Positions 27,857 through 35,194 of a DNA stretch of 64,000 nucleotides are shown here, piece after piece. This stretch comes from Mycolicibacterium tusciae (GTDB taxonomy: Bacteria > Actinomycetota > Actinomycetes > Mycobacteriales > Mycobacteriaceae). The stretch is taken from contig NZ_MVIM01000004.1 in assembly GCF_002086795.1 (NCBI RefSeq), forward strand, positions 62,001 through 126,000, given 5' to 3'. The notes below the pieces were generated by a model that searched no databases, was not told the origin of the DNA, and saw only the letters and a list, made by a program, of their open reading frames with translations. Position 1 is the first letter of the stretch, and each line of letters starts with the position of its first letter. A program made the position numbers and the translations under genes.

Positions 27857-29107
27857 GGTACCGATCGCGAATTCGACATCGTCCTGTACGGGGCCACCGG
27901 CTTCGTCGGCAAGCTGACGGCCGCATACCTGGCCAAAGCCGGTGCCGACGCCCGCATCGCGCTGGCGGGCAGGTCAGAGGACAAGCTGCTCGCGGTACGA
28001 GAGTCGTTGGGGGAGTCGGCGCAATCCTGGGAGCTGATTGCGGCCGACGCTTCACAGCCGTCGTCACTTGACGCCATGGCAGCCCGGACGCAGGTCGTGG
28101 TGACGACCGTCGGGCCCTACCTGAAGTACGGGCTGCCGTTGGTGGCCGCGTGCGCTGCTGCGGGAACCGACTACGCCGATTTGACCGGGGAAAGCCTCTT
28201 CATCCACGAATGCATCGACCTGTTTCACAAACAGGCGATCGACACCGGTTCACGTATCGTCCACTCATGCGGATTCGACTCGATCCCTTCGGATCTCACC
28301 GTATTCGCACTGCACCGTCGCGCAGAACAGGACAAATCGGGTGAGCTCGCCGAAACCAACCTGGTGGTTCGAACCTTCGCGGGAGGAGTGTCAGGTGGCA
28401 CGGTCGCATCGATGCTGGAGCTGATGCGTGCGGCCTCGACTGACCCCGAGGCCAGGCGTGTGATGAACGACCCCTACACCTTGACGCCCGATCGCGCCGC
28501 CGAACCGGAACTCGGCGGCCAGCCGGACCTGCGCTGGCGTCGTGGCGGTGACATCGCTCCCGAGCTCGACGGCTATTGGGCCGGGCCGTTCGTGATGGCC
28601 GCAGCGAACACGCGAATTGTCCGCCGCAGCAATGCATTACTGGATTACGGCTACGGTCGGCGGTTCGAGTATGCCGAGCAGATGAGTATGGGCCGCTCCT
28701 TCGCCGCACCAGTGACGACCGCAGTGAGCGCAGGGGCGAACAATGTGCTGATGGCGCTGGGGAGCCGCTACTTCAACCGGCTGCCAAGCAAGCTCATCGA
28801 GCGCATCGTCCCGAAACCCGGCACCGGACCGAGCGAGCGTGCGCGTGACAACGGGCATTACACGGTCGAGACGTATACGACGACGACAACCGGTGCGCGC
28901 TATCGGGCGACCATGTCGCAGAAGGGTGACCCGGGCTACAAGGCCACATCGGTGTTGTTGGGCGAGTCGGCGTTGGCGCTGGCCTTCGACCGTGACCGAC
29001 TAACCGATTTACGGGGCGTCCTGACACCTGCGGCAGCGATGGGAGATGCGTTGCTCGCGCGATTCCCCGCTGCCGAAGTGCTTTTGGAGACAACGCGACT
29101 AGCCTGA
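27854..29107 (+). CDS. Trans-acting enoyl reductase/saccharopine dehydrogenase-like protein
   Basis: A 417-residue NAD(P)-binding protein of the saccharopine dehydrogenase-like family, which in mycobacteria includes the trans-acting enoyl reductase of phthiocerol synthesis (Rv2953) and Rv2449c. The Rossmann start is IVLYGATGFVGKLTAAYL. The segments TVGPYLKYGLPLVAACAAAG and HSCGFDSIPSDL are family hallmarks. By position, between an rpf region and valS, it is the Rv2449c orthologue. No polyketide synthase is close, so its partner is unknown. The ATG at 27854 fits a leaderless start. Confidence 0.87.
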   Translation: MGTDREFDIVLYGATGFVGKLTAAYLAKAGADARIALAGRSEDKLLAVRESLGESAQSWELIAADASQPSSLDAMAARTQVVVTTVGPYLKYGLPLVAACAAAGTDYADLTGESLFIHECIDLFHKQAIDTGSRIVHSCGFDSIPSDLTVFALHRRAEQDKSGELAETNLVVRTFAGGVSGGTVASMLELMRAASTDPEARRVMNDPYTLTPDRAAEPELGGQPDLRWRRGGDIAPELDGYWAGPFVMAAANTRIVRRSNALLDYGYGRRFEYAEQMSMGRSFAAPVTTAVSAGANNVLMALGSRYFNRLPSKLIERIVPKPGTGPSERARDNGHYTVETYTTTTTGARYRATMSQKGDPGYKATSVLLGESALALAFDRDRLTDLRGVLTPAAAMGDALLARFPAAEVLLETTRLA

Positions 29108-29210
29108 ATTCGTCCTTGTTCCGCCCATTGACCGAACGCCTGTGCGCCAAGAGTGTGTGGACTAGTTTTGACCGCGGCAGAGCATATTTCAGCGACGAAG
29201 GTGGGCGGTA

Positions 29211-29828
29211 ATGGCTGGTCTTGACGAACTGTTCGCACAAATCCCGGTACAGGACATCGCGAAGAAGATCGGTGCCGATGAAGGCGAAGTGAACAACGCG
29301 ATCCGCACCCTGGTGCCCGCGCTGGTCGGTGGTCTGGCCGAGAACGTGCAGGCCGATCAGATCGACTCGAGCGACCTCGAATCCGCGGTGGCCCAGCAAG
29401 GCGCGAGCGGCCTGCTCGACGGCGGCGTCAGCGTCGACCAGGTCGACGAAAAGCAGGGCGACCAATACGTCGCGAAGATTTTCGGCGGCAACGACAGCGG
29501 GGCAGTCGCGTCCGCGCTCGCCGGTCAGGGCGCCGGTGGCGGCGACCTGATCAAGCAACTGCTGCCGATCCTGGCGCCCATCGTGCTGGCCTACATCGGC
29601 AAGCAACTCACCAAGGGTTCGGTGCCGGGTGAGGCCCAGCAGGCGCCCGCGGGCGGCGGCGGAGGTCTCGGCGACATCCTCGGCGGCATCCTCGGCGGCG
29701 CTGGTGGTGGCGGTGGCGGTGGCAACAACCCGCTGGGCAGCATCCTGGGCAGCGTGCTGGGCGGCAGCGGCGGTCAGAGCAACCCGGTTGGCGAGATTCT
29801 GGGCGGATTGCTCGGCGGCAAGAGGTAG
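29211..29828 (+). CDS. DUF937-family protein with Gly-rich tail
   Basis: A 205-residue protein whose first 120 residues match the DUF937 (YidB-like) pattern: LFAQIPVQDIAKKIGADEGE, NAIRTLVPALVGGLAENV and IFGGNDSGAVASAL. The remaining 70 residues are low-complexity glycine with hydrophobic repeats of the type LGGILGG and GSILGSVLGG. No catalytic residues are known for the family. The ATG has a GAAGGTGG ribosome-binding stretch. It stands alone between the enoyl-reductase-like gene and valS and is followed by a hairpin terminator. Confidence 0.82.
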   Translation: MAGLDELFAQIPVQDIAKKIGADEGEVNNAIRTLVPALVGGLAENVQADQIDSSDLESAVAQQGASGLLDGGVSVDQVDEKQGDQYVAKIFGGNDSGAVASALAGQGAGGGDLIKQLLPILAPIVLAYIGKQLTKGSVPGEAQQAPAGGGGGLGDILGGILGGAGGGGGGGNNPLGSILGSVLGGSGGQSNPVGEILGGLLGGKR

Positions 29829-29836
29829 GCCGCCGA

Positions 29837-29856
29837 CCGGGCGCATGTGCGCCCGG
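29837..29856 (+). terminator. Hairpin terminator after the DUF937 gene
   Basis: CCGGGCGCA and its exact complement TGCGCCCGG are separated by only TG, giving a 9-bp perfect stem 8 nt after the stop. There is no T-tract, as is common for mycobacterial terminators. Confidence 0.65.
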
Positions 29857-29890
29857 CAATCCACCTGAACGGCCACCACGCTGGAGTTCA

Positions 29891-29905
29891 TAGAATGGCG
29901 CGGTG
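29891..29905 (+). promoter_or_regulatory. Predicted leaderless promoter of valS
   Basis: TAGAAT (5 of 6 to TATAAT) is followed by 6 nt (GGCGCG) and the valS GTG at 29903. There is no ribosome-binding site, so transcription probably begins at the start codon. Confidence 0.6.
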
Positions 29906-32554
29906 ACCGACAGCTCCCGCCCCGGCCTTAACGCCCTGCCCAAATCCTGGGATCCCGGCGCGGTCGAGAGCGATCTGTACGAGGGCTGGGTCAATGCCGG
30001 CTACTTCGAGGCCGACGCCGCCAGCGAGAAGCCGCCGTACTCGATCGTTCTCCCGCCGCCGAATGTGACGGGCAGCCTGCACATGGGCCACGCGCTCGAC
30101 CACACGTTGATGGACGCGCTGACTCGCCGCAAGCGCATGCAGGGCTACGAGGTGTTGTGGCTGCCCGGCATGGACCATGCGGGCATCGCGACCCAGAGCG
30201 TCGTCGAAAAGCAACTCGCCGTCGACGGGAAGACCAAAGAGGACTTCGGCCGCGAGCTGTTCATCGACAAGGTCTGGGACTGGAAACACGACTCCGGTGG
30301 CACGATCGCCGGGCAGATGCGCCGCCTCGGCGACGGTGTCGACTGGAGCCGTGACCGGTTCACCATGGACGAGGGCCTGTCGCGCGCGGTGCGCACCATC
30401 TTCAAGCGGCTGTTCGACGCCGGGCTGATCTACCGCGCCGAACGGCTGGTGAACTGGTCGCCCGTGCTCGAGACCGCCGTGTCTGACCTCGAGGTCAAGT
30501 ACGAGGACGTCGAAGGCGAGCTGGTGTCGTTCCGGTACGGCTCGCTGCGCGACGACGAACCGCACATCGTGGTGGCGACCACCCGCCTCGAGACGATGCT
30601 CGGCGACACCGCGATCGCGGTGCACCCCGACGACGAACGCTATCGCGATCTGGTCGGCAAAACCCTGCCGCATCCGTTCATCGACCGCGAGATGATCGTC
30701 GTCGCCGATGCGCACGTGGACCCCGAGTTCGGCACCGGCGCAGTAAAGGTCACCCCGGCACACGATCCCAACGACTTCGAGATCGGCATGCGCCACCAGT
30801 TGCCGATGCCGACGATCATGGATACCAAGGGCCGGATCGCCGACACCGGAACCGAATTCGACGGTCTGGACCGCTTCGATGCACGCGTCAAGGTCCGTCA
30901 GGCGCTCGCCGAACAGGGGCGCGTCGTCGCCGAGAAGCGGCCGTACCTGCACAGCGTCGGCCATTCCGAGCGAAGCGGCGAGCCCATCGAACCGCGGCTG
31001 TCGCTGCAGTGGTGGGTCAAGGTCGAATCGCTGGCCGCCGCGGCCGGGGATGCCGTGCGTGAACACCGCACCGTGATCCACCCGCCGAGCCTGGAGCCGC
31101 GCTGGTTCGCCTGGGTGGACAACATGCACGACTGGTGCATCTCACGTCAGCTGTGGTGGGGCCACCGCATCCCGATCTGGCACGGCCCCGACGGCGACAT
31201 GGTGTGCGTCGGCCCGGACGAGACCCCGCCGGCCGGCTGGGAGCAGGACCCCGACGTGCTCGACACCTGGTTCAGCTCGGCACTGTGGCCGTTCTCCACC
31301 ATGGGCTGGCCCGAGCACACCAAAGAACTCGAGAAGTTCTATCCCACAACGGTTCTGGTCACCGGCTACGACATCCTGTTCTTCTGGGTCGCCCGGATGA
31401 TGATGTTCGGCACCTTCGTCGCCGACGATCCGGCCATCACGAGCGGGGGGACGCGCGGTCCGCAGGTGCCGTTCGAGAACGTGTTCCTGCACGGGCTGAT
31501 CCGCGACGAGTTCGGCCGCAAGATGAGCAAGTCGCGCGGCAACGGTATCGATCCGCTCGACTGGGTGGACAAGTTCGGCGCCGACGCGCTGCGCTTCACC
31601 CTCGCCCGCGGTGCGAGCCCGGGCGGCGACCTGTCCATCGGTGAGGATCACGCCCGCGCGTCGCGCAACTTCGCCACCAAGCTGTTCAACGCGACCCGAT
31701 TCGCGCTGATGAACGGCGCCGCACCCGCGCCGCTGCCCGACGTCGGCCAGCTGACCGATGCCGATCGGTGGATCCTCGGACGGCTGGAAGAGGTTCGCGC
31801 CGAGGTGGATTCGTCGTTGGATGACTACGAGTTCAGCCGCGCGTGCGAGTCGCTGTACCACTTCGCCTGGGACGAGTTCTGCGACTGGTACGTCGAACTG
31901 GCCAAGGTGCAGCTCGCCGATGGGATCACCCACACCACGGCCGTGCTGGCCGCCGCCCTCGACACTCTCCTCAAACTGCTGCACCCGGTCATGCCCTTCG
32001 TCACCGAGGTGCTGTGGAAGACGCTGACCGGTGGCGAGTCGCTGGTCATCGCCGACTGGCCGCAGCCGTCGGGTTTCGCGGTGGATCAGCTTGCGACACA
32101 GCGGATCACCGATATGCAGAAGCTGATCACCGAGATCCGCCGGTTCCGTAGCGACCAAGGCCTCAACGACCGCCAGCGGGTGCCCGCCCGGCTCTCCGAT
32201 GTCGCGAAGGCGGATCTGGAGGCCCAACTGCCCGCCATCGCCGCGCTGGCCTGGCTGACCGAAGCCGAAGACGGCTTCAGCCCGTCGGCCGCGGTCGAGG
32301 TGAGACTGTCGCAGGCCACGATCGTGGTGGAGCTGGACACGTCGGGCACCGTCGACGTCGCCGCCGAGCGGCGCAGGCTCGAAAAGGATCTGGCCGCCGC
32401 GCAGAAGGAACTCGCCGGCACCGAGGGCAAGCTCGGCAACGATGCGTTCCTGGCCAAGGCCCCAGCCGACGTCGTCGACAAGATCCGCAACCGCCAGCAG
32501 GTGGCCTCCGAAGAGGTCGACCGGATCACGGCGCGCCTGGCCAGCTTGGCATGA
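29903..32554 (+). CDS. valS: Valyl-tRNA synthetase
   Basis: Class I aminoacyl-tRNA synthetase charging tRNA-Val, 883 residues. The HIGH-type motif is HMGH at 60-63 (GSLHMGHAL) and the KMSKS motif is at 540-544 ([10 protein letters not shown]). The editing (CP1) domain lies between, with [17 protein letters not shown]. The C-terminus has an anticodon-binding region and a coiled-coil arm ([20 protein letters not shown]). The GTG start appears leaderless. folC overlaps its stop (ATGA), beginning the conserved block valS-folC-DUF4233. Orthologue of Rv2448c. Confidence 0.98.
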   Translation: MTDSSRPGLNALPKSWDPGAVESDLYEGWVNAGYFEADAASEKPPYSIVLPPPNVTGSLHMGHALDHTLMDALTRRKRMQGYEVLWLPGMDHAGIATQSVVEKQLAVDGKTKEDFGRELFIDKVWDWKHDSGGTIAGQMRRLGDGVDWSRDRFTMDEGLSRAVRTIFKRLFDAGLIYRAERLVNWSPVLETAVSDLEVKYEDVEGELVSFRYGSLRDDEPHIVVATTRLETMLGDTAIAVHPDDERYRDLVGKTLPHPFIDREMIVVADAHVDPEFGTGAVKVTPAHDPNDFEIGMRHQLPMPTIMDTKGRIADTGTEFDGLDRFDARVKVRQALAEQGRVVAEKRPYLHSVGHSERSGEPIEPRLSLQWWVKVESLAAAAGDAVREHRTVIHPPSLEPRWFAWVDNMHDWCISRQLWWGHRIPIWHGPDGDMVCVGPDETPPAGWEQDPDVLDTWFSSALWPFSTMGWPEHTKELEKFYPTTVLVTGYDILFFWVARMMMFGTFVADDPAITSGGTRGPQVPFENVFLHGLIRDEFGRKMSKSRGNGIDPLDWVDKFGADALRFTLARGASPGGDLSIGEDHARASRNFATKLFNATRFALMNGAAPAPLPDVGQLTDADRWILGRLEEVRAEVDSSLDDYEFSRACESLYHFAWDEFCDWYVELAKVQLADGITHTTAVLAAALDTLLKLLHPVMPFVTEVLWKTLTGGESLVIADWPQPSGFAVDQLATQRITDMQKLITEIRRFRSDQGLNDRQRVPARLSDVAKADLEAQLPAIAALAWLTEAEDGFSPSAAVEVRLSQATIVVELDTSGTVDVAAERRRLEKDLAAAQKELAGTEGKLGNDAFLAKAPADVVDKIRNRQQVASEEVDRITARLASLA

Positions 32555-33975
32555 CCGCTCCCACCCCGGACGAGGTCGCGGCGCTGCTTCAGGTCGAGCA
32601 TCTGCTTGATCAGCGTTGGCCGGAAACGAAGCTCGAGCCGAGCACGGCCCGTATCGCCGCGCTGATGCAACTTCTCGGCTCACCGCAACGGAGCTACCCG
32701 TCGATCCACATCGCGGGCACCAACGGCAAGACGTCGGTGGCGCGGATGGTCGACGCCCTGCTGACCGCGTTCAGCCGCCGCACCGGCCGCACCACCAGCC
32801 CGCACCTGCAGTCGGCAGTCGAGCGCATCTCGATCGACGGAAAGCCGATCAGCCCCGCGAAGTACGTCGAGACCTACCGCGAGATCGAACCGTTCGTGCA
32901 CATGGTCGACCAGCAGTCCGAAGCGGCCGGCGGACCCGCGATGAGCAAGTTCGAAGTCGTCACCGGGATGGCCTTCGCCGCCTTCGCCGACGCACCCGTC
33001 GACGTGGCCGTCGTCGAGGTCGGTCTCGGCGGTCGTTGGGACGCGACCAACGTCGTCGACGCACCCGTCGCCGTCATCACCCCGGTCGGCGTGGATCACA
33101 CTGACTACCTGGGCGACACCATCGCCGAGATCGCGGGCGAGAAGGCGGGCATCATCACCAAACAGGCGCAGGACCCCGTGCCTATGGGCGCAGATCTGAG
33201 CACCGTCGCGGTGATCGCGCGTCAGGTCCCCGAGGCGATGGAAGTGCTGCTGGCCCAGGCGGTGCGGGCCGACGCCGCGGTCGCGCGCGAGGATTCCGAA
33301 TTCGCGGTGCTCGGCAGGCAGATCGCCGTCGGAGGACAGCTGCTCGAACTGCAGGGCCTCGGCGGGGTGTACAGCGAGGTTTTCCTGCCGCTGCACGGTG
33401 AGCATCAGGCGCACAACGCGGCGGTGGCGCTCGCCGCGGTCGAGGCCTTCTTCGGCGCGGGCGCACACCGGCAGCTCGACATCGACACGGTCCGCGCCGG
33501 TTTCGCATCCGTCACCAGCCCCGGTCGGCTCGAGCGACTGCGCAGTGCGCCAACGGTTTTCATCGACGCCGCACACAATCCCGCGGGCGCCGTCGCATTG
33601 ACGCAGGCGCTACAGGACGAATTCGACTTCCGGTTCCTGGTCGGCGTCGTCTCGGTGATGGCCGACAAGGACGTCGACGGGATCCTCGCCGCGCTCGAGC
33701 CCGTCCTCGACCAGATCGTGGTGACCCACAATGGTTCGCCGCGCGCGCTGGAGGTCGAGGCGCTGGCGATGCGCGCCGAGGAGCGGTTCGGCCCGGAACG
33801 GGTGATCGCCGCACCGACGTTGCCCGACGCGATCGAGACCGCCACGGCACTTGTCGAGGAGGCCGGAAATGAAGGCGAGGGCCTCGGCGGCTTCGGAGGA
33901 GTGGGCATGGTGATCACCGGTTCGGTCGTCACGGCGGGCGCGGCGCGGACGCTGTTCGGCAGGGACCCCGAATGA
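32551..33975 (+). CDS. folC: Bifunctional folylpolyglutamate synthase/dihydrofolate synthase
   Basis: Adds glutamate to dihydropteroate and folates. The 474-residue protein has the Mur-ligase-type P-loop [11 protein letters not shown] (56-66), the segment [12 protein letters not shown], and [11 protein letters not shown] for the C-terminal domain. The ATG at 32551 overlaps the valS stop, and the next gene overlaps its stop. Orthologue of Rv2447c; length is normal for the family. Confidence 0.96.
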   Translation: MTAPTPDEVAALLQVEHLLDQRWPETKLEPSTARIAALMQLLGSPQRSYPSIHIAGTNGKTSVARMVDALLTAFSRRTGRTTSPHLQSAVERISIDGKPISPAKYVETYREIEPFVHMVDQQSEAAGGPAMSKFEVVTGMAFAAFADAPVDVAVVEVGLGGRWDATNVVDAPVAVITPVGVDHTDYLGDTIAEIAGEKAGIITKQAQDPVPMGADLSTVAVIARQVPEAMEVLLAQAVRADAAVAREDSEFAVLGRQIAVGGQLLELQGLGGVYSEVFLPLHGEHQAHNAAVALAAVEAFFGAGAHRQLDIDTVRAGFASVTSPGRLERLRSAPTVFIDAAHNPAGAVALTQALQDEFDFRFLVGVVSVMADKDVDGILAALEPVLDQIVVTHNGSPRALEVEALAMRAEERFGPERVIAAPTLPDAIETATALVEEAGNEGEGLGGFGGVGMVITGSVVTAGAARTLFGRDPE

Positions 33976-34373
33976 CCGGGCAGCCGCAGGGCCAGCCCGA
34001 CCCCTGGAAGAGTTTTCGCGGCGTGATGGCAGGGACGCTGATCCTGGAGGCGATCGTCGTACTGCTCGCGTTGCCCGTCGTGGCGCGTATCGGCGGCGGG
34101 CTGACGGCCGTCAGCGGCGGATATCTGGTCGGGCTCGCCGTGGTGTTGGTGCTGTTCGCCGGAATCCAGGGGCGGCCGTGGGCCATCTGGGCCAACCTGG
34201 CATTGCAGCTGGTGGTGATCGCAGGAGTTTTCGTGCACGGCGCGATCGGCTTCATCGGCCTGGTGTTCCTCGGCGTGTGGCTGTTGATCGCCTACCTGCG
34301 CTTCGAGGTGTTGCGCAGGCAGAAGCGGGGACTGCTGCCCGGCCAGCAGAGCCCCCCGGACCAGTCCAGCTAG
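33972..34373 (+). CDS. DUF4233 membrane protein
   Basis: A 133-residue protein with three to four hydrophobic helices (LILEAIVVLLALPVV, SGGYLVGLAVVLVLFAGI, LALQLVVIAGVFVHGAI, GLVFLGVWLLIAYL). It is the Rv2446c-type protein always found after folC in mycobacteria. Function unknown. Translationally coupled to folC by a 4-nt overlap. Two hairpins follow it. Confidence 0.88.
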   Translation: MTGQPQGQPDPWKSFRGVMAGTLILEAIVVLLALPVVARIGGGLTAVSGGYLVGLAVVLVLFAGIQGRPWAIWANLALQLVVIAGVFVHGAIGFIGLVFLGVWLLIAYLRFEVLRRQKRGLLPGQQSPPDQSS

Positions 34374-34391
34374 GTTGAATTGCCGGGCTTT

Positions 34392-34443
34392 CCCCCTACG
34401 CTCCGCGTGGGGGTGCCCCCACAACGCGGCGCTTCGTCGCCGC
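34392..34443. terminator. Double hairpin between DUF4233 gene and ndk
   Basis: The first hairpin, CCCCTACGC-TCC-GCGTGGGG within 34392-34413, has a 9-bp stem with one T-G wobble. The second, GCGGCG-CTTCGT-CGCCGC at 34426-34443, follows closely. They lie after the valS-folC-DUF4233 operon and just before the ndk promoter. The first resembles a C/G-run repeat that I recall from other environmental mycobacteria, so it could be a dispersed element as well as a terminator. Confidence 0.55.
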
Positions 34444-34459
34444 TTGATCGGCGCCCGGC

Positions 34460-34475
34460 TAGGCTGGCCCGCGTG
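34460..34475 (+). promoter_or_regulatory. Predicted leaderless promoter of ndk
   Basis: TAGGCT (34460-34465) is followed by 7 nt and the GTG at 34473. There is no ribosome-binding site. This supports the chosen ndk start. Confidence 0.55.
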
Positions 34476-34883
34476 ACTGAGCGCACCCTCGTATTGATCA
34501 AGCCCGACGGCGTCAAGCGACAGCTGATCGGCGAGATTCTCAGCCGAATCGAACGTAAAGGCCTGACGGTCGCCGCCCTGCAACTGCAGCTCGTCAGCGA
34601 TGAGTTGGCCCGCAAGCACTACGCCGAACACGACGGAAAGCCCTTCGTCGGGTCGCTGCTGGAGTTCATCACCTCCGGGCCCGTCGTCGCGGCCATCGTG
34701 GAAGGCCCGCGCGCCATCGCGGCATTTCGTCAGATCGCCGGTGGCACCGACCCGGTCGAGAAGGCCGTGCCGGGCACGATCCGCGGGGATTTCGCGCTGA
34801 TCACCCAGGACAACCTGGTGCACGGCTCGGATTCGCCAGAGTCCGCCGCCCGCGAAATCGAGCTCTGGTTCCCCGGCGCGTAA
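34473..34883 (+). CDS. ndk: Nucleoside diphosphate kinase
   Basis: Transfers the gamma-phosphate of ATP to nucleoside diphosphates. The 136-residue protein shows [18 protein letters not shown] at the start, [11 protein letters not shown], and the phosphohistidine His117 in [13 protein letters not shown] chose the GTG at 34473 because it gives the normal family length and has a -10-like hexamer 7 nt upstream. The longer frame reads through the hairpins. Orthologue of Rv2445c. Confidence 0.97.
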   Translation: MTERTLVLIKPDGVKRQLIGEILSRIERKGLTVAALQLQLVSDELARKHYAEHDGKPFVGSLLEFITSGPVVAAIVEGPRAIAAFRQIAGGTDPVEKAVPGTIRGDFALITQDNLVHGSDSPESAAREIELWFPGA

Positions 34884-35194
34884 CCTCCGCAAATGACCAG
34901 CTTGGCCAGCCTGGTCGGGTGTGGTGGCGTGATGTGGGATACTGGGCACGGGTAATCGGCCGTTTAACCAGTGGGCGAATACCCGAATGAAGACTTTGAC
35001 GTGCGCGACCATCGCCACGCGCGGTGCGGCGCAGACCGTCCAGCCATCATTCAGACCGGCACTGACGGTCCCCAACCAGGGGATTGATCGGAGCGAGACC
35101 ATAACAAGCCCGGGCGAAGTGAACCCGGGTCAATAGCGGAAGCCCTCGCGTGGCCGCGTCAAGCACGACGCGCCCGGGGGCTAAAGGAGAATAC
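34884..35194 (+). promoter_or_regulatory. rne promoter and long 5' leader
   Basis: An extended -10 (TGG-GATACT, hexamer at 34938-34943) could start a transcript near 34950, giving a leader of about 245 nt before rne. Within it is the hairpin GCCCGGG-n9-CCCGGGT (35108-35130), and further CCCGGG words lie near the start codon. I recall that rne of M. smegmatis has an unusually long mapped leader of similar size. RNase E mRNA leaders are autoregulatory in other bacteria, so the same is possible here. Confidence 0.45.

Noticed and set aside
31142..32683. Minus-strand frame of 513 codons opposite valS
   Set aside because: Shadow of valS; composition typical of an antisense frame.
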